A stretch of DNA of 64,000 nucleotides from Mikania micrantha. Its lineage: Eukaryota; Streptophyta; Magnoliopsida; Asterales; Asteraceae. How positions within the stretch are numbered: the stretch's first letter is position 1; the number at the start of each line of letters is the position of its first letter. Under the pieces are notes generated by a model, which did not search any database, had not been told where the DNA came from, and saw only the letters and a program-made list of their open reading frames with translations. The position numbers were made by a program, and so were the translations under genes. Below, piece by piece: positions 33,800 to 44,178 of the stretch. The DNA is taken from NCBI GenBank assembly GCA_009363875.1, contig CM018689.1, positions 61,847,250-61,911,249 on the forward strand. The letters run 5' to 3'.

Positions 33800-34393
33800 T
33801 GTAGGATCAGATGTTCTCAATTGATAAATCAGTAGAGTATAGCAGCGGAATTCAACACAGAATTAGCATAAGTAAAGTAAGAACAATTTCAATCAAACAG
33901 TAACGCAAGTTTGTTATAGAGAGAGAAAGTTTTCTGTAAAAGGAATATCTCATTCAATTCATTAACTTCGTTACATTACAATCATGTCAACTACCTATAT
34001 ATAGAAGGCAGTGACGTCTGATGATGTCACATGATGTTGACATCTAACAGACAAAACAAAACAACTGAAAATAACTAAACTACTGAGGATGTCTTCAACA
34101 TCTGAAGACAAACTCTACAACTACTGAAGAACAAAACTACTGAAGAACAAAATACTAAAACATCTGATGAGTAAACTACTCATCAGACTTTTACAAACAA
34201 TAAAAGAAAACTACTGAAGACTAACTATACACTACAACACCTGATGACTTACACTTCAGCTGTTGTACATTTCTTCAGATCTTGTGACTTCTGCACATTT
34301 GAATATCAGCCTTTGTGTTCTTCTTCAGTTGTTGTAATGCTGTGAGACTTAGAGATTTTTCTGATCCGGCTCATTGGTTCTTTTAGTCCAACA
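33800..34393 (-). repeat. 5' LTR of the copia-like element (594 bp)
   Basis: Same length and, by eye, the same sequence as 28759-29352. It is followed on the minus strand by ATTGCAAACTCTC (RNase H coding), with no tRNA primer-binding site. Confidence 0.93.
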
Positions 34394-34668
34394 CTTAGGG
34401 CTTCGGGGTTCGGGGTTCGGGGTTCGGGGGTTCGGGGTTCGGGGTTTCGGGTTTCGGGGTTCGGGGTTCGGGGTTCGGGTTTCGGGTTTCGGGTTTCGGG
34501 TTTCGGGTTTCGGGTTTCGGGTTTCGGGTTCGGGGTTCGGGGTTCGGGGTTCGTGGTTCGGGGTTCGGGGTTCGGGGTTTCGGGTTCGGGGTTTCGGGGT
34601 TCGGGGTTCGGGGTTCGGGGTTCGGGTTTCGGGTTTAGGGTTTAGGGTTTAGGGTTTAGGGTTTAGGG
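34394..34668 (+). repeat. Telomeric tract T8, right part, TTCGGGG and TTTCGGG blocks
   Basis: It begins with the second CTTAG copy, then runs of TTCGGGG and TTTCGGG, then about five canonical TTTAGGG before oligo(T). It continues the tract left of the copia-like insertion. Confidence 0.95.
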
Positions 34669-34735
34669 TTTTTTTTTTTTTTTTTTGGAAAAAGGGCTTT
34701 TGCCCGGAAAAAAATATAACCAACGAACAAATAAA

Positions 34736-36313
34736 TTACATGTGGACTAGAGGGGCATACCCCTCCAAAAAGCGCATATCCGACAAGCCCGGATTGGCTA
34801 ACCAAAAAATAACCCTCCTAAGGGGCCTACAACTACAGTACATATACAAAACCACTTCAGGACCTAGACAATACAAAACAAACCCAGGATTGTGGCCCAA
34901 AGCAAAGATCATGAACAAATAATCTATTCTGTTACTAACAAAATGATAGTGGGCCCAACAAAACCACCAATAACCCCAAAAAATACCAAAACCCAAGATC
35001 AACAGGCCCAAACCAGCATAACACCGGCCCACCAAACTGAAAAGGCCCATCCCAGCATAATAGCCTGCCAGAAGCACAAGGGGCCCAGCCTCAGCAACCC
35101 TAAACCAGCCCAGAACACTTGCTCCAAGCATCCAAGCCCCACAGCCCAACATCCGTTAAGAGGCCCAAACCTTACCATCAGCTGGCCAAATGATCAGAGG
35201 CCACCACAGAGCCCAATAGCCAAGGAAGCAGGGGCCACAACAGGCCGAGCAAGGGCCGCCCAAGGCAATATCCAAGCCAAAGCAGCTGGGCAGGGGCCGA
35301 AACTGAAAATAAAGAGGCCACAGGGGGCCATCACGGGGCCACAGCCGGTCAGACCAAAGCCAGAGCAGGCAAGGAACCAAAGCAGAAAAGTAACCATAGG
35401 CCCAACCAAAGAACAGAATCCCAAAATGAAGAGGGTGGGTCTTGAGCTCATAACTGGTATCCCAACAACCAGCCCCTTCACCACAACAAAAAAGAAGGCT
35501 ACAAACCCAACCAACAGCTCTGTAAAAATGCAACCTGCCAGCCACTTCACCATAACAAAACCAACAGATATTACAAGGGAAGTAGAGCCACGGCATGGAA
35601 ACCCAACTGCTCACCTCCTGCCAGCCCAGAGGAACTTGGACACCAACTCCTATATCCCCTTTCCACATGAGGTGGCACCAACCCCTGAAGAACTTAGCAA
35701 AACACCAAAGCTGCCAAACCCCTCCTAAGGCCAAGAGGGGAGCAGCCCCAAGGACAACCCAAAAACCAGCAATCACAGAAAGCACAGCCATAGCCTTATG
35801 ACCCCGGCTACGGCTAAAAACCCAAACCATATGAAAGAGGAGACAGCTCTTAAGCAGACCCATCCACCAAAACAGATACCACCACCAGAAACCAAGCCGA
35901 AACCAGGACCCACCTAAAGTACCCAGGATCAGACTGGTACACCTACCCCCAGTAGAAATGAACCTGAACCAGGCAAGCCCCAAACCGCATTTACCCCAAC
36001 ACTCCCTAATAGCCCAATAACTCACTCTCCAAGCCAGCATAGGCACAAACAGGCAGCCCAACATGAACCCAAACCAGGCCTGAACATGCCCTTTCCACAT
36101 AAGGTGGTACCAACCTCTAAAAAATCTACAAAATAACCAAAACACAAAAAGCCCAGCAAAAGCCTTCCTAACCCCAGCACCAAGAGACAAAGAGGACTCA
36201 GCCTGGGCACCCAACCTAGCTCCCTCCACAGCAAAGAAAACCCAACCCCAAGCAGGCATAACAGCCAACAACCAGAACCAGGAAAACAAAAAGGATAAAG
36301 AAAAAAGAGCCAT
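34736..36313 (-). pseudogene. E9 candidate ORF3, one in-frame stop
   Basis: The first ATG after ORF1 is at 36313. The frame stays open to TAA at 35156-35158 and then, in the same frame, to 34736. It would encode a very hydrophobic, Trp/Cys-rich protein. The N-terminal part (MALFSLSFLFSWFWLLAV) looks like a membrane segment. The motif FFRGWxHLMWKG occurs twice about 140 residues apart. The C-terminus VIFWLANPGL...EGYAPLVHM matches the IFWVPK...GYAP endings of E10-E14 despite low nucleotide similarity. Unknown function; coding status inferred. Confidence 0.5.
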
Positions 36314-36364
36314 AAAAACAGTTAAACAAAAGGAAAAACCCAGAACACAAAAAACCAAAAGGAG

Positions 36365-38623
36365 CTAGAACTGGTCTGCCATGAAGGCAGCCATCCCATT
36401 GGCCTCGTCATCAACATCTTCAATCGCATAGGTCATGTCCAAGCCCAAATTGACAACCTGTTCCTTAAAGAAAACCCATTCAGCCACTGACCAAGCCGCC
36501 ATGTGCTTAGCCTTGACTGCCTTAGCTTTAGAGTTAAGGGCTTTCAGAATGGCATGTTTTTTGGAATCAGGAAGAGGCTGAACACAACTAATGTCCAGGA
36601 GATTGTCCTCCATAAAGGATTCAGTGTCCACCACCATATAATCAGGTTCATATCCGGACCTACAACACTGGTTATTGAAGAAAGACCACTGCTCGGTATC
36701 CCAAGTGTAAGCTACCATAGTAGGAACAGCTTTAGTATCATTGATATAGCCCATAATGACAGACTTTTTGTACTCAGACAAACTGCTAGCAGAAGGCCCA
36801 GCCCCAGAACCTGAGCCAAGGATGGATTCTGGAAGGATTCTTCCTATATCCATATCAACCGCCTTGTTTGTGGTACACTCAGGCATATGGATGCTATTAT
36901 CACATTGCTCAATCACAGTTATAGGACTCTCATCCATCCTATCAAGGCACATGGGAGCTCTATCCCCCTCCTTAGTTGTTTCCAAGGCAGAAAACCGATT
37001 TCCCAGAGGGACCCCCTCCCTACCCTTGTTGTTCTCCAAAATAGCACTCATCATTTTCTCTTTTCCCTTAACCCCATTGACAGCCCTAGAAAAATCAAAA
37101 CCCCCCTTTTTGTTACTTCCTCTATGTTGCCCTTCTTTCCCAATGGCCTTATCCTTCTGTTGGTCCTTACCACCTGGAGTGCCCTTAGCCGTATCTCCTT
37201 GTTTAGCAGGCCCTTTATCCTTTTTTCCCTTAGTAACTGTGACAAATTCAGTGGACCTATCTCCCTCCTTATTAGCAGCCCCTGTAGACTCCTCTAAGGC
37301 CACAGGCCCATTAGAGGGTTCACCTTGCGATCCATTAGCCTCCTTAGTGGCCATAGCCTGGTTTTCCTTAGCCAGCCTCCTGCAGTGGCCTAAATTGTGA
37401 CCAAACACCTTACAGTGGCTGCATAAGGGAGGTTTCCACTGGTATGAAACCTCCAACTCAACCACATTGTCCGAAGCCAACCCCTTTGAAGGGTACTGCA
37501 CCTGAACCACTTCCGGGAGATCAGAATCAGCCGAGACCTCTACCAACACTATAGCATAACCCAACTTGCCCCTGCCTTGAACACATCGCTCCCTGGTGAC
37601 CTTATCCATAAGCTTTGGCATTCCAATGGTGCTCACCAATCTGCTAATGCCCACTTTCGTCCACAAATCCAAGGGGATATCATGAATGGCAACCCAAAGG
37701 GGGATAGTAGCAGGTTCCACCTTCTTCATACCAAGACCCGGCTTCCATTTATTCAGAATTAAGGGGATGTTGCGTATCATCCAAGGCCCATTTTCAAGAA
37801 CATCAAGCAAGCCCTGTTCAGACTTGAATCTGAAGAAGAAACATCCCGTAGCACTTTTAGTAACTTCTTCCAGCTGGTAGGCGCTCCAAAGGCGGTTGAC
37901 AACCTTGCTCACATAGTTGTAATCCATACTCGTTCCCAGAAAAAAACCAAACAAATGGTGAGCAAAGGCAGCCTCAGATTGTTTGACATCCTCCTCAGTC
38001 AAAACAACTCGTTTGTTCCCATCAGCTAAGATAGTAGGGGGGACGAATTCGAGGCTTGCCTCAACATAATCGTTGGCGTTTCGAATCAAATCAGCAAAAG
38101 TGACATGGGGCTTAGCATTCGTGTTCACCTGCTGATCCACATCCATGGAACTACCCGGCTGGAAAGTCTCTTGCTCGGATGTCGACTGGGGCTGAGGGTT
38201 ATGTAAAGCCAGAGGCTTTTCATTCAACCTAGCCTCTGTTTCTTGGATGAATTCCTTAACCCTAAGGTCGGCCAGAATAGGGGAGAACCGAACCTTTCTC
38301 TTCTCCCTACGGACCCTACTGGATGAATGGAACCTAGCCGCAGCAACTCCCCTCCGACTAGAGGCTTTTGCAGACCTTCGATTCGTAGAAGAATTAGCTC
38401 CACCATCAACCACCTTAGTGGTAGCTGCGGATGTTCCATCCTCGGTGGATATCTCCTGCACAAGATGAGAGTTAACCTCCAAATGGGCGCCCTGCCCTAC
38501 CCCGATGGACTTTTCTGCTGATAATTGGGCACTCACCGCATCTGAGGTTGCTTGCTCCACCACCCACGGTGGTTTATCAGGTGGGAGAGGCTGAGGGAAG
38601 GAGCCCTTAGCCGATGGATTCAT
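36365..38623 (-). CDS. E9 ORF1 (752 aa), intact gag-like protein
   Basis: Uninterrupted from the ATG at 38623 (MNPSAKGSFPQPLPPDKPPW) to TAG at 36365-36367. A polar, basic N-terminal region (1-185) includes SSRRGVAAARF. A DUF4283-like domain spans about 185-395 (HLFGFFLGTSMDYNYV, GCFFFRFKSEQGLLDVLENG, LWVAIHDIPLDLWTK). The CCHC knuckle CSHCKVFGHNLGHC is at 401-414. A Lys/Gly-rich linker and a C-terminal acidic segment (YAIEDVDDEANGMAAF) follow. It is the only complete ORF1 in the window and differs clearly from those of E6, E10 and E14. By family knowledge it binds RNA in a cytoplasmic or nuclear RNP. It is followed directly by the candidate ORF3, not by ORF2. Confidence 0.88.
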   Translation of the reverse strand: MNPSAKGSFPQPLPPDKPPWVVEQATSDAVSAQLSAEKSIGVGQGAHLEVNSHLVQEISTEDGTSAATTKVVDGGANSSTNRRSAKASSRRGVAAARFHSSSRVRREKRKVRFSPILADLRVKEFIQETEARLNEKPLALHNPQPQSTSEQETFQPGSSMDVDQQVNTNAKPHVTFADLIRNANDYVEASLEFVPPTILADGNKRVVLTEEDVKQSEAAFAHHLFGFFLGTSMDYNYVSKVVNRLWSAYQLEEVTKSATGCFFFRFKSEQGLLDVLENGPWMIRNIPLILNKWKPGLGMKKVEPATIPLWVAIHDIPLDLWTKVGISRLVSTIGMPKLMDKVTRERCVQGRGKLGYAIVLVEVSADSDLPEVVQVQYPSKGLASDNVVELEVSYQWKPPLCSHCKVFGHNLGHCRRLAKENQAMATKEANGSQGEPSNGPVALEESTGAANKEGDRSTEFVTVTKGKKDKGPAKQGDTAKGTPGGKDQQKDKAIGKEGQHRGSNKKGGFDFSRAVNGVKGKEKMMSAILENNKGREGVPLGNRFSALETTKEGDRAPMCLDRMDESPITVIEQCDNSIHMPECTTNKAVDMDIGRILPESILGSGSGAGPSASSLSEYKKSVIMGYINDTKAVPTMVAYTWDTEQWSFFNNQCCRSGYEPDYMVVDTESFMEDNLLDISCVQPLPDSKKHAILKALNSKAKAVKAKHMAAWSVAEWVFFKEQVVNLGLDMTYAIEDVDDEANGMAAFMADQF

Positions 38624-38707
38624 AGAACCGGTAAGGGGAGACGGCTAGAGAGAATTTTTAGAGAGAAGTTAGAGAGAGAGAGTGAAAATTGCAAAAATGA
38701 AAAACCA

Positions 38708-38726
38708 TAGGGTTTAGGGTTTAGGG
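38708..38726 (+). repeat. Short telomeric tract T9 (about 2.5 TTTAGGG)
   Basis: Canonical only. It separates the 5' end of E9 from the oligo(T) of E10 (38727-38748). Confidence 0.92.
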
Positions 38727-38797
38727 TTTTTTTTTTTTTTTTTTTTTTGGATAAAGGGCATATTAGCCCGGAAAAATATATAACACCAAAGAAAAGA

Positions 38798-40495
38798 TTA
38801 CAACCCGAGGAGGGCATTCCCTCCAGAATTACAAAAAATTCCTAAGCTATATTTAGTAACCCAAAAAATGACAGGGATGTATTTCATCCCATCACCCCAT
38901 CTATACAAAAAAGGGGTGGAGTTTCTAATCCAAGAACAATGATTGAAACAACCAAAAGACCAATACATACAAACAAGAAAGCAATAAACAACAGTAAACC
39001 AAGCAGCCCTAAAGAAGCCATAGTGCTGATGCAGATTGTTTCCCATATCTTGGAGCAGAAGGAGATACATATGAGGAACACTCCACATCAAAACCAAAAA
39101 AGGGCAACAAAACCAGTAGTAAATCCCAGGAAGAAGAGCAGTGTACAAGTAGAGCTGCCACATATGAAACCTCATCCAATGCCAAAAGCTGGCCCAAGAG
39201 AAAGGAATCTGCCAACTCTTAGCCTTGCATAACCCAACCCTATAATAACCAACCTGTACCCAGCAGTCACCAAAGGAGGAATACTCGGCCCAACCATGAG
39301 ACTGGATAGGCCCAGTAACAAAGCAATTCTTTAGATGATGACCCCAAGCAATGTCAAGCAGATGAGACTTGGTGGAGTAGAAGAAGTCAAGCAGCCAAAA
39401 CCTAGACCAGCACACCCAACTCCAAACCACCCAACCCTTGGCAGTAACATGAGGATGCTGCTTAGAAGACAGAAGCAGACCACCTAGCCCAACCCCAATC
39501 AAGGTAGTATACGCAGCCCTTTTCCTCCTAATCTTAAAGGAATTAGTCCAGCCCAGCCCATGATCAGCATCCTTAGTCCAAGCAGCCAAAAAAAGGTTGA
39601 ACCAAGAAAGCACGGGGCAGCTATAGAGATTAGCACCCACAACCCAACCCAATTGGACAGACCAAGTAGCACTAATTTTGCTACAACAGTAGGTTGTAAT
39701 ATCCAGATGATACTCAAGCCCACTCCCAACCCAAAGCACAAGCCCAAGGCAGGTCCCCATACCAGCAAACCCACCTCTGCAGTTTCTTGTGGTATAGTGC
39801 TGACTGATCCAAAGCAGAGAGGGAGCAGTCCCAGCACTACACAAGTAGTAGCACCCAAAACAGAGCCAGAAAATGTAGCTGTTCCAACCAACCCAACCCA
39901 AGATAGCAAAATCCCAAATCTCTACATTGAAGCCAACCCCCCACTTGGTGGAAGGGCTGCTGTCACAACCGTGGGCCTCAGCATAGAGCAAATAGAGGAT
40001 CCCACTCCCAACCCAAATATCAAGCCCATGCCACATCCAAGCACCAGAAAACCCAGCCATATGAAACCTTCTGCAAAGAGTAGACCAGCCCAAGTGCCAG
40101 AGCTGGCTCTTCCCGGTGGCGTACAGCAGGTTGCACAACAATATGGAAATGGAATACCCCCCAACCCAGACCCAACCCCTGAAGACCAGACCACCAAAGT
40201 CACCATAAATGCCACCCCTCCACCTGCAAGGAAAATCAGTGGCAGCAGGCCAACACCAAAGGGTCTCAGTAGAATAACCAGCAAAACCCAGCCCTCCCCC
40301 ACCAAACCCAGAGCAGAGCTTGAATCTTTTGTAAATGTGAGTGTGAAAAATATCCGCAATGGAAAGGATTTTCAAGGGCACTTTTTCCTCTAACCAATTT
40401 AACCTCTTCAAACCATATCTACACCAGCAAATTAAGAACCAAAAGCACCAAACATACCAAGAATAATTTAAGCTTAGCATTCTAAATTTATCCAT
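38798..40495 (-). CDS. E10 candidate ORF3 (565 aa), uninterrupted
   Basis: The ATG at 40495 is 14 nt after the ORF2 stop and the frame is open to 38798, 49 nt from the element 3' end. The protein begins MDKFRMLSLNYSWYVW and is rich in Trp, Gly, Cys, Phe and Tyr with several hydrophobic stretches (LIGVGLGGLLLSS, ALLPGIYYWFCCPFLVLMW). It ends TPFLYRWGDGMKYIPVIFW then GGNALLGL, an ending shared in degenerate form by E6, E11, E12, E13 and E14. Trp-rich composition partly reflects GT-rich DNA, so coding is not certain. It is the best single copy for testing ORF3. No known domain recognised. Confidence 0.5.
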   Translation of the reverse strand: MDKFRMLSLNYSWYVWCFWFLICWCRYGLKRLNWLEEKVPLKILSIADIFHTHIYKRFKLCSGFGGGGLGFAGYSTETLWCWPAATDFPCRWRGGIYGDFGGLVFRGWVWVGGYSISILLCNLLYATGKSQLWHLGWSTLCRRFHMAGFSGAWMWHGLDIWVGSGILYLLYAEAHGCDSSPSTKWGVGFNVEIWDFAILGWVGWNSYIFWLCFGCYYLCSAGTAPSLLWISQHYTTRNCRGGFAGMGTCLGLVLWVGSGLEYHLDITTYCCSKISATWSVQLGWVVGANLYSCPVLSWFNLFLAAWTKDADHGLGWTNSFKIRRKRAAYTTLIGVGLGGLLLSSKQHPHVTAKGWVVWSWVCWSRFWLLDFFYSTKSHLLDIAWGHHLKNCFVTGPIQSHGWAEYSSFGDCWVQVGYYRVGLCKAKSWQIPFSWASFWHWMRFHMWQLYLYTALLPGIYYWFCCPFLVLMWSVPHMYLLLLQDMGNNLHQHYGFFRAAWFTVVYCFLVCMYWSFGCFNHCSWIRNSTPFLYRWGDGMKYIPVIFWVTKYSLGIFCNSGGNALLGL

Positions 40496-40509
40496 CAGTG
40501 TAAGGAGAC

Positions 40510-43500
40510 TTAAATATTCTCATCCATGTGGGTAAACCTATCAAGATCCCATTCGTTCCTAACATGGATTAACACACTAGAATCCTTAAACCGAAGAGTT
40601 AGGAGTCTATACCTCACAGTTTCCAGAATCAAAGAAGAGATTTCCTCGGCTGGGCGATGCTTGTTGTTAAATTCTCTCAGGTTCCTTTCCTGCCACAAAT
40701 AATACACCGCAGCACCTAGGACTAAGCGGTTAACAACACTCCAGGCAGAGTTGGTAGTGATGGTACTACAGTATTCCTCAATTCTTTCCCGCCACGGGCC
40801 AGTGATATGAGCCCATTTTGTTTTAGGAGAAACCACCTCCCAAACTTTGGCCGAAAAGTCACATTCAAAGAATAAGTGACTGGTGCTGTCCGGAACTAAC
40901 TTGCAGAGGGAACACCTACGAAGAGGGACTGGTCCTGGGTCCCAGCTTTCAATGACTTCATGTGTTCGAAGCTTATTCTTAACCGCAAGCCACAGATTGA
41001 ATGCATGCCTAGGAATGTTTTGGGAGAACCAAATCAAATTCGACCACGGGATAACAGCTCCTACCTCCTGGATGTCCTTCCAAACAACACTAACATGAAA
41101 GGGCACTAGTTTACCCAGATTGGTTCTCCATTTCGGCATATCAGGGACATTGGGCCGAAGTTGGCAGGGAGCAGTGGAGAACAGGATGGGGAATCTGGTA
41201 CTCCACTCCTGAGGCCATCTCCATTGGTTGTTAGTAACCACATCAGCAACAACAGTTGTTTCATTGAACCCCCCCTTCATTGATGTTCCTATGGGTGATT
41301 ATTTTGCACAAGGGACCATGTTGATGCCAATTGTCATACCAGGCAGAGGTAGAACTACCATCACCAATAACAGTGATGATATGAGGCCTGATGGTGTCTC
41401 TTTGCTGAAGAATTTTCCGCCAGCTCCAACAATCATCCCTCCGAACAGGAATTTCCCAGAAGTTCCTACCCTTTAAGTGATATTTGCCTATCCAATCAAT
41501 CCAAAGGGACTTCTTGTGAGAAATGATATTCCAGATGTGCTTGGACATAAGAGCCATATTCCAAGTTCTCAACGATTTTATCCCTAAACCCCCATGAGTA
41601 AGAGGGGTACAACACTCTTTCCATTTAACTTTGGCTTTACCCCTAGTGAGGGGACCTTTACTCCACAAGAAAGCCCGAAGACGTTTTTCAATATCCCTAA
41701 GAACAGTGACAGGAAGGATAAAAACAGAAGCCCAGTACAACTGCATAGAACTAAGAACCGATTTGATTAGGAGCAACCGGCCAGCAAAGGATAAGGACTT
41801 ATTCTTCCAATCCTTCACTTTCTTAGTCACCTTTTCAATGAGAGGGGTGCAGTCCCTTTGGTAAAGCCTAGAAGAAATCAGGGGGACACCAAGGTACTTG
41901 ACAGGAAGGGAACCGACCCGGAAATGAATGAAATCATTAATCTCCCTAATGACTTCCGGTTTAACATTTCCAAAGTAAACTGTGCTTTTGGGAATACTAG
42001 GAGTAAGGCCAGAGATGCTCTTGAATTCATCAATGGCGTCCATAAGAACTTCAACAGAACCACTATCCCCATTACAAAACAAGAAGAGATCATCTGCAAA
42101 ACAGAGGTGAGTGAGGCCCACTTCAGCACACCTCCAATGGTATTTGAAGTGGTCATTTTCTCTAATTTGCCGGGCAATGATAAGGGAGAGGACCTCCATA
42201 ACCAGAGTGAAGAGGTAAGGGGCCATAGGATCACCTTGGCGCAATCCCCTTTTCCCTTGAAAAAAGCCTTTCTGCTCTCCATTCACATTAATGGAGAAGG
42301 AGGTGGTAGTAGTACACACCATGATCCATTGGATCATCCGTTGGGGGAACCCAAAATGAGCCAGACAGTTTTGAAGGAAAGGCCACTCAACGGTATCATA
42401 AGCTTTTTGGATATCGATCTTGAAAGCACATTTGGGGGGGCCTCTATTCCTATGGTAGTTTCTAAGGAGTTCCTGAGTAATGAGAATATTATCACTAATC
42501 TGCCTCCCAAGGATAAACGCACACTGGTTATCACTCACCACATGGTCCAGGGCACCTTTAATGCGGTTGGTGATAATTTTGCTGATGCATTTATATGTAA
42601 CATTGCAACACGAAATCGGTCTGAAATCTGTGACCTTCCTAGGGATATCAACCTTAGGGACCAGAGCAATGATAGTAGCATTGACTTCTTTTAAGAGATT
42701 ACAGTTCCTGAAGAACTCCTTTATGGCAGCACAGAAGTCATGCCCAACAATGTCCCAAGCAGCCTTGAAAAATTTGGAAGAAAAACCATCCAGGCCAGGG
42801 GCTTTATTGTCATCAATATCAAACAAAGCACTTTTAATTTCATCATTCGTGACCGGGTTAAGCATACTGGTAGCCACATTGGGGGGAATGGTTCTAGTGA
42901 AAAGTTCATGGGGGTTGAACATCTCCTCTTTGGGAGCCCTTTGGCCAAGGATGGACTTGAAGTGGTCAACAAACAGATTAGCCATAGGGTGACCCATGAT
43001 AGTGTGCCCCTGGGCATCCTGGACAGAAACAATGCGGCTCCTATTCCGGTTACTAAGCAGGACCTGGTGGAAATATTTGCTATTCTGGTCCCCCTCCCCA
43101 AGCCATTTTACTTTAGCTTTCTGACGAAGAAAGGATTCCTCATCCTTAGTGGCCAATTTATATGCTTCCAGATAGACCTGCTCTTCATGCCTGAGGTCCT
43201 TATTTGTGGGATCATTGGCAATTTCCGTTTGAACAATCTCCAACTCCTACTTCAAGGATTTGACATTTTCAAACAGGTTGCCCTGTTTGCGATTGAAGGA
43301 TCTCAGGGGGGGCTTGAGCCTCTTCATTTTTGAGACTAAGGGGAACATATGAAATCCCCTAACAGGTGCCTCCCAGTGGGTTTTAACAGTAGGCAGAAAC
43401 GCCTCCTTGCTGGCAAGAAAATTAGAAAATTTAAAGGGTTTGGGTGATCTTAGGACAGCAGAGGGGACAGCTAGCACAACGGGCTATGGTCAGAGGTAAG

Positions 43501-44178
43501 GAAGGGCAAAAACTGGGCATAAGCCGAGGGATAGAGCTGGACAAACGGGCCATTGGACATAGCTCTATCAAGTTTCTTGAGAAGGCCAAGAGGATTACCA
43601 GGGCTTCTATTCCAGGTGAATTTGAGCCCAGACATGGCAAGGTCCTCAACATCTATATCAAAGGCACAATCTCTCAATTCAGACATACTATTAGAAACAA
43701 AAGAGGATCCCACAGATCTTTCAGATGGGTCCATGATGGCATTGAAGTCACCAAGAAGAACCCATGGCTCAGAACCAACAGAGGCTTTGTGCATCCGGAG
43801 AGCTTCCCAGCAATGCCTCCTAGGAATTTGACGATGATAGGCATAAACAAAAGAACAATGGAAAGGGGGGCTACCATTAGTGGGACGAATGTTACAGTGT
43901 ATGACCTGTGAGTGGCGAGTAACTACCAAAAGAGAGACAACAGAAGGGTCCCAGCCAATAACAATCCTGGTGTTCCCTTCAGATTCATTGCAATTGGAGT
44001 CCCACTCCCATTTCCCAAAAACACGATTACAAACCTGGTGCAACTTAATCCTAGAAAGGTGTGTCTCCAAGACGCCTAGAACACTAATATTCTTATGCAG
44101 AATGTGATCTCTAACCTGATTCTGACTAGTGACATTAGACATGCCTCTAACATTCCAGGCAGAAATGTGCAGCTCCAT
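40510..44178 (-). pseudogene. E10 ORF2 (EN-RT-zf-RVT), three small lesions
   Basis: The ATG at 44178 (MELHISAWNVRGMSN) directly follows the ORF1 TAG. The endonuclease has ETH, GDFNAI and TSDHSP. The RT has APGLDGFSSKFFKA, DFRPISCCNVTYKCISKI, QCAFILGRQISDNIL, GLRQGDPMAPYLFTL and LCFADDLFLF. The zf-RVT has IWFSQNIPRHAFNLWLAV and CSLC...HLFFEC. The lesions are a one-base loss near 43482 (the duplicate copy has one more G), a TAG at 43247-43249 exactly at the duplication junction, and a one-base indel in a seven-base homopolymer at 41271-41277. The homopolymer change could be a sequencing error. Confidence 0.9.

Larger units (their letters stand above)
28759..34393 (-). mobile_element. Copia-type (Sirevirus-like) LTR element, internal deletion derivative
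   Basis: Two 594-bp LTRs bound 4.45 kb of internal sequence, all in minus orientation. LTRs begin TGTTGG and end CCTACA on the minus strand. A 5-bp target-site duplication CTTAG flanks the element (28754-28758, 34394-34398), inside the CTTAGGG repeats. Internally there is only the end of pol (RNase H) and a large env-like ORF. The primer-binding site, gag, protease, integrase and RT are missing, and the 5' LTR abuts RNase H directly. The LTRs look identical by eye, so insertion is recent and must have relied on proteins from another copy. Confidence 0.9.
34669..38707 (-). mobile_element. E9: family B element with ORF1 and ORF3 but no ORF2 (4.0 kb)
   Basis: Oligo(T) 34669-34686, hairpin GGGC-TTTT-GCCC, ORF3-like frame, intact ORF1, CT-rich 5' UTR and a 5' end GGTTTTTCATTTTTGC at about 38707 against TTTAGGG. 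There is no endonuclease or RT sequence between ORF1 and the 3' frame. Both native ends are present, so this is not a 5' truncation. It is either an internal deletion product or a stable gag-only family like HeT-A. Confidence 0.85.
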
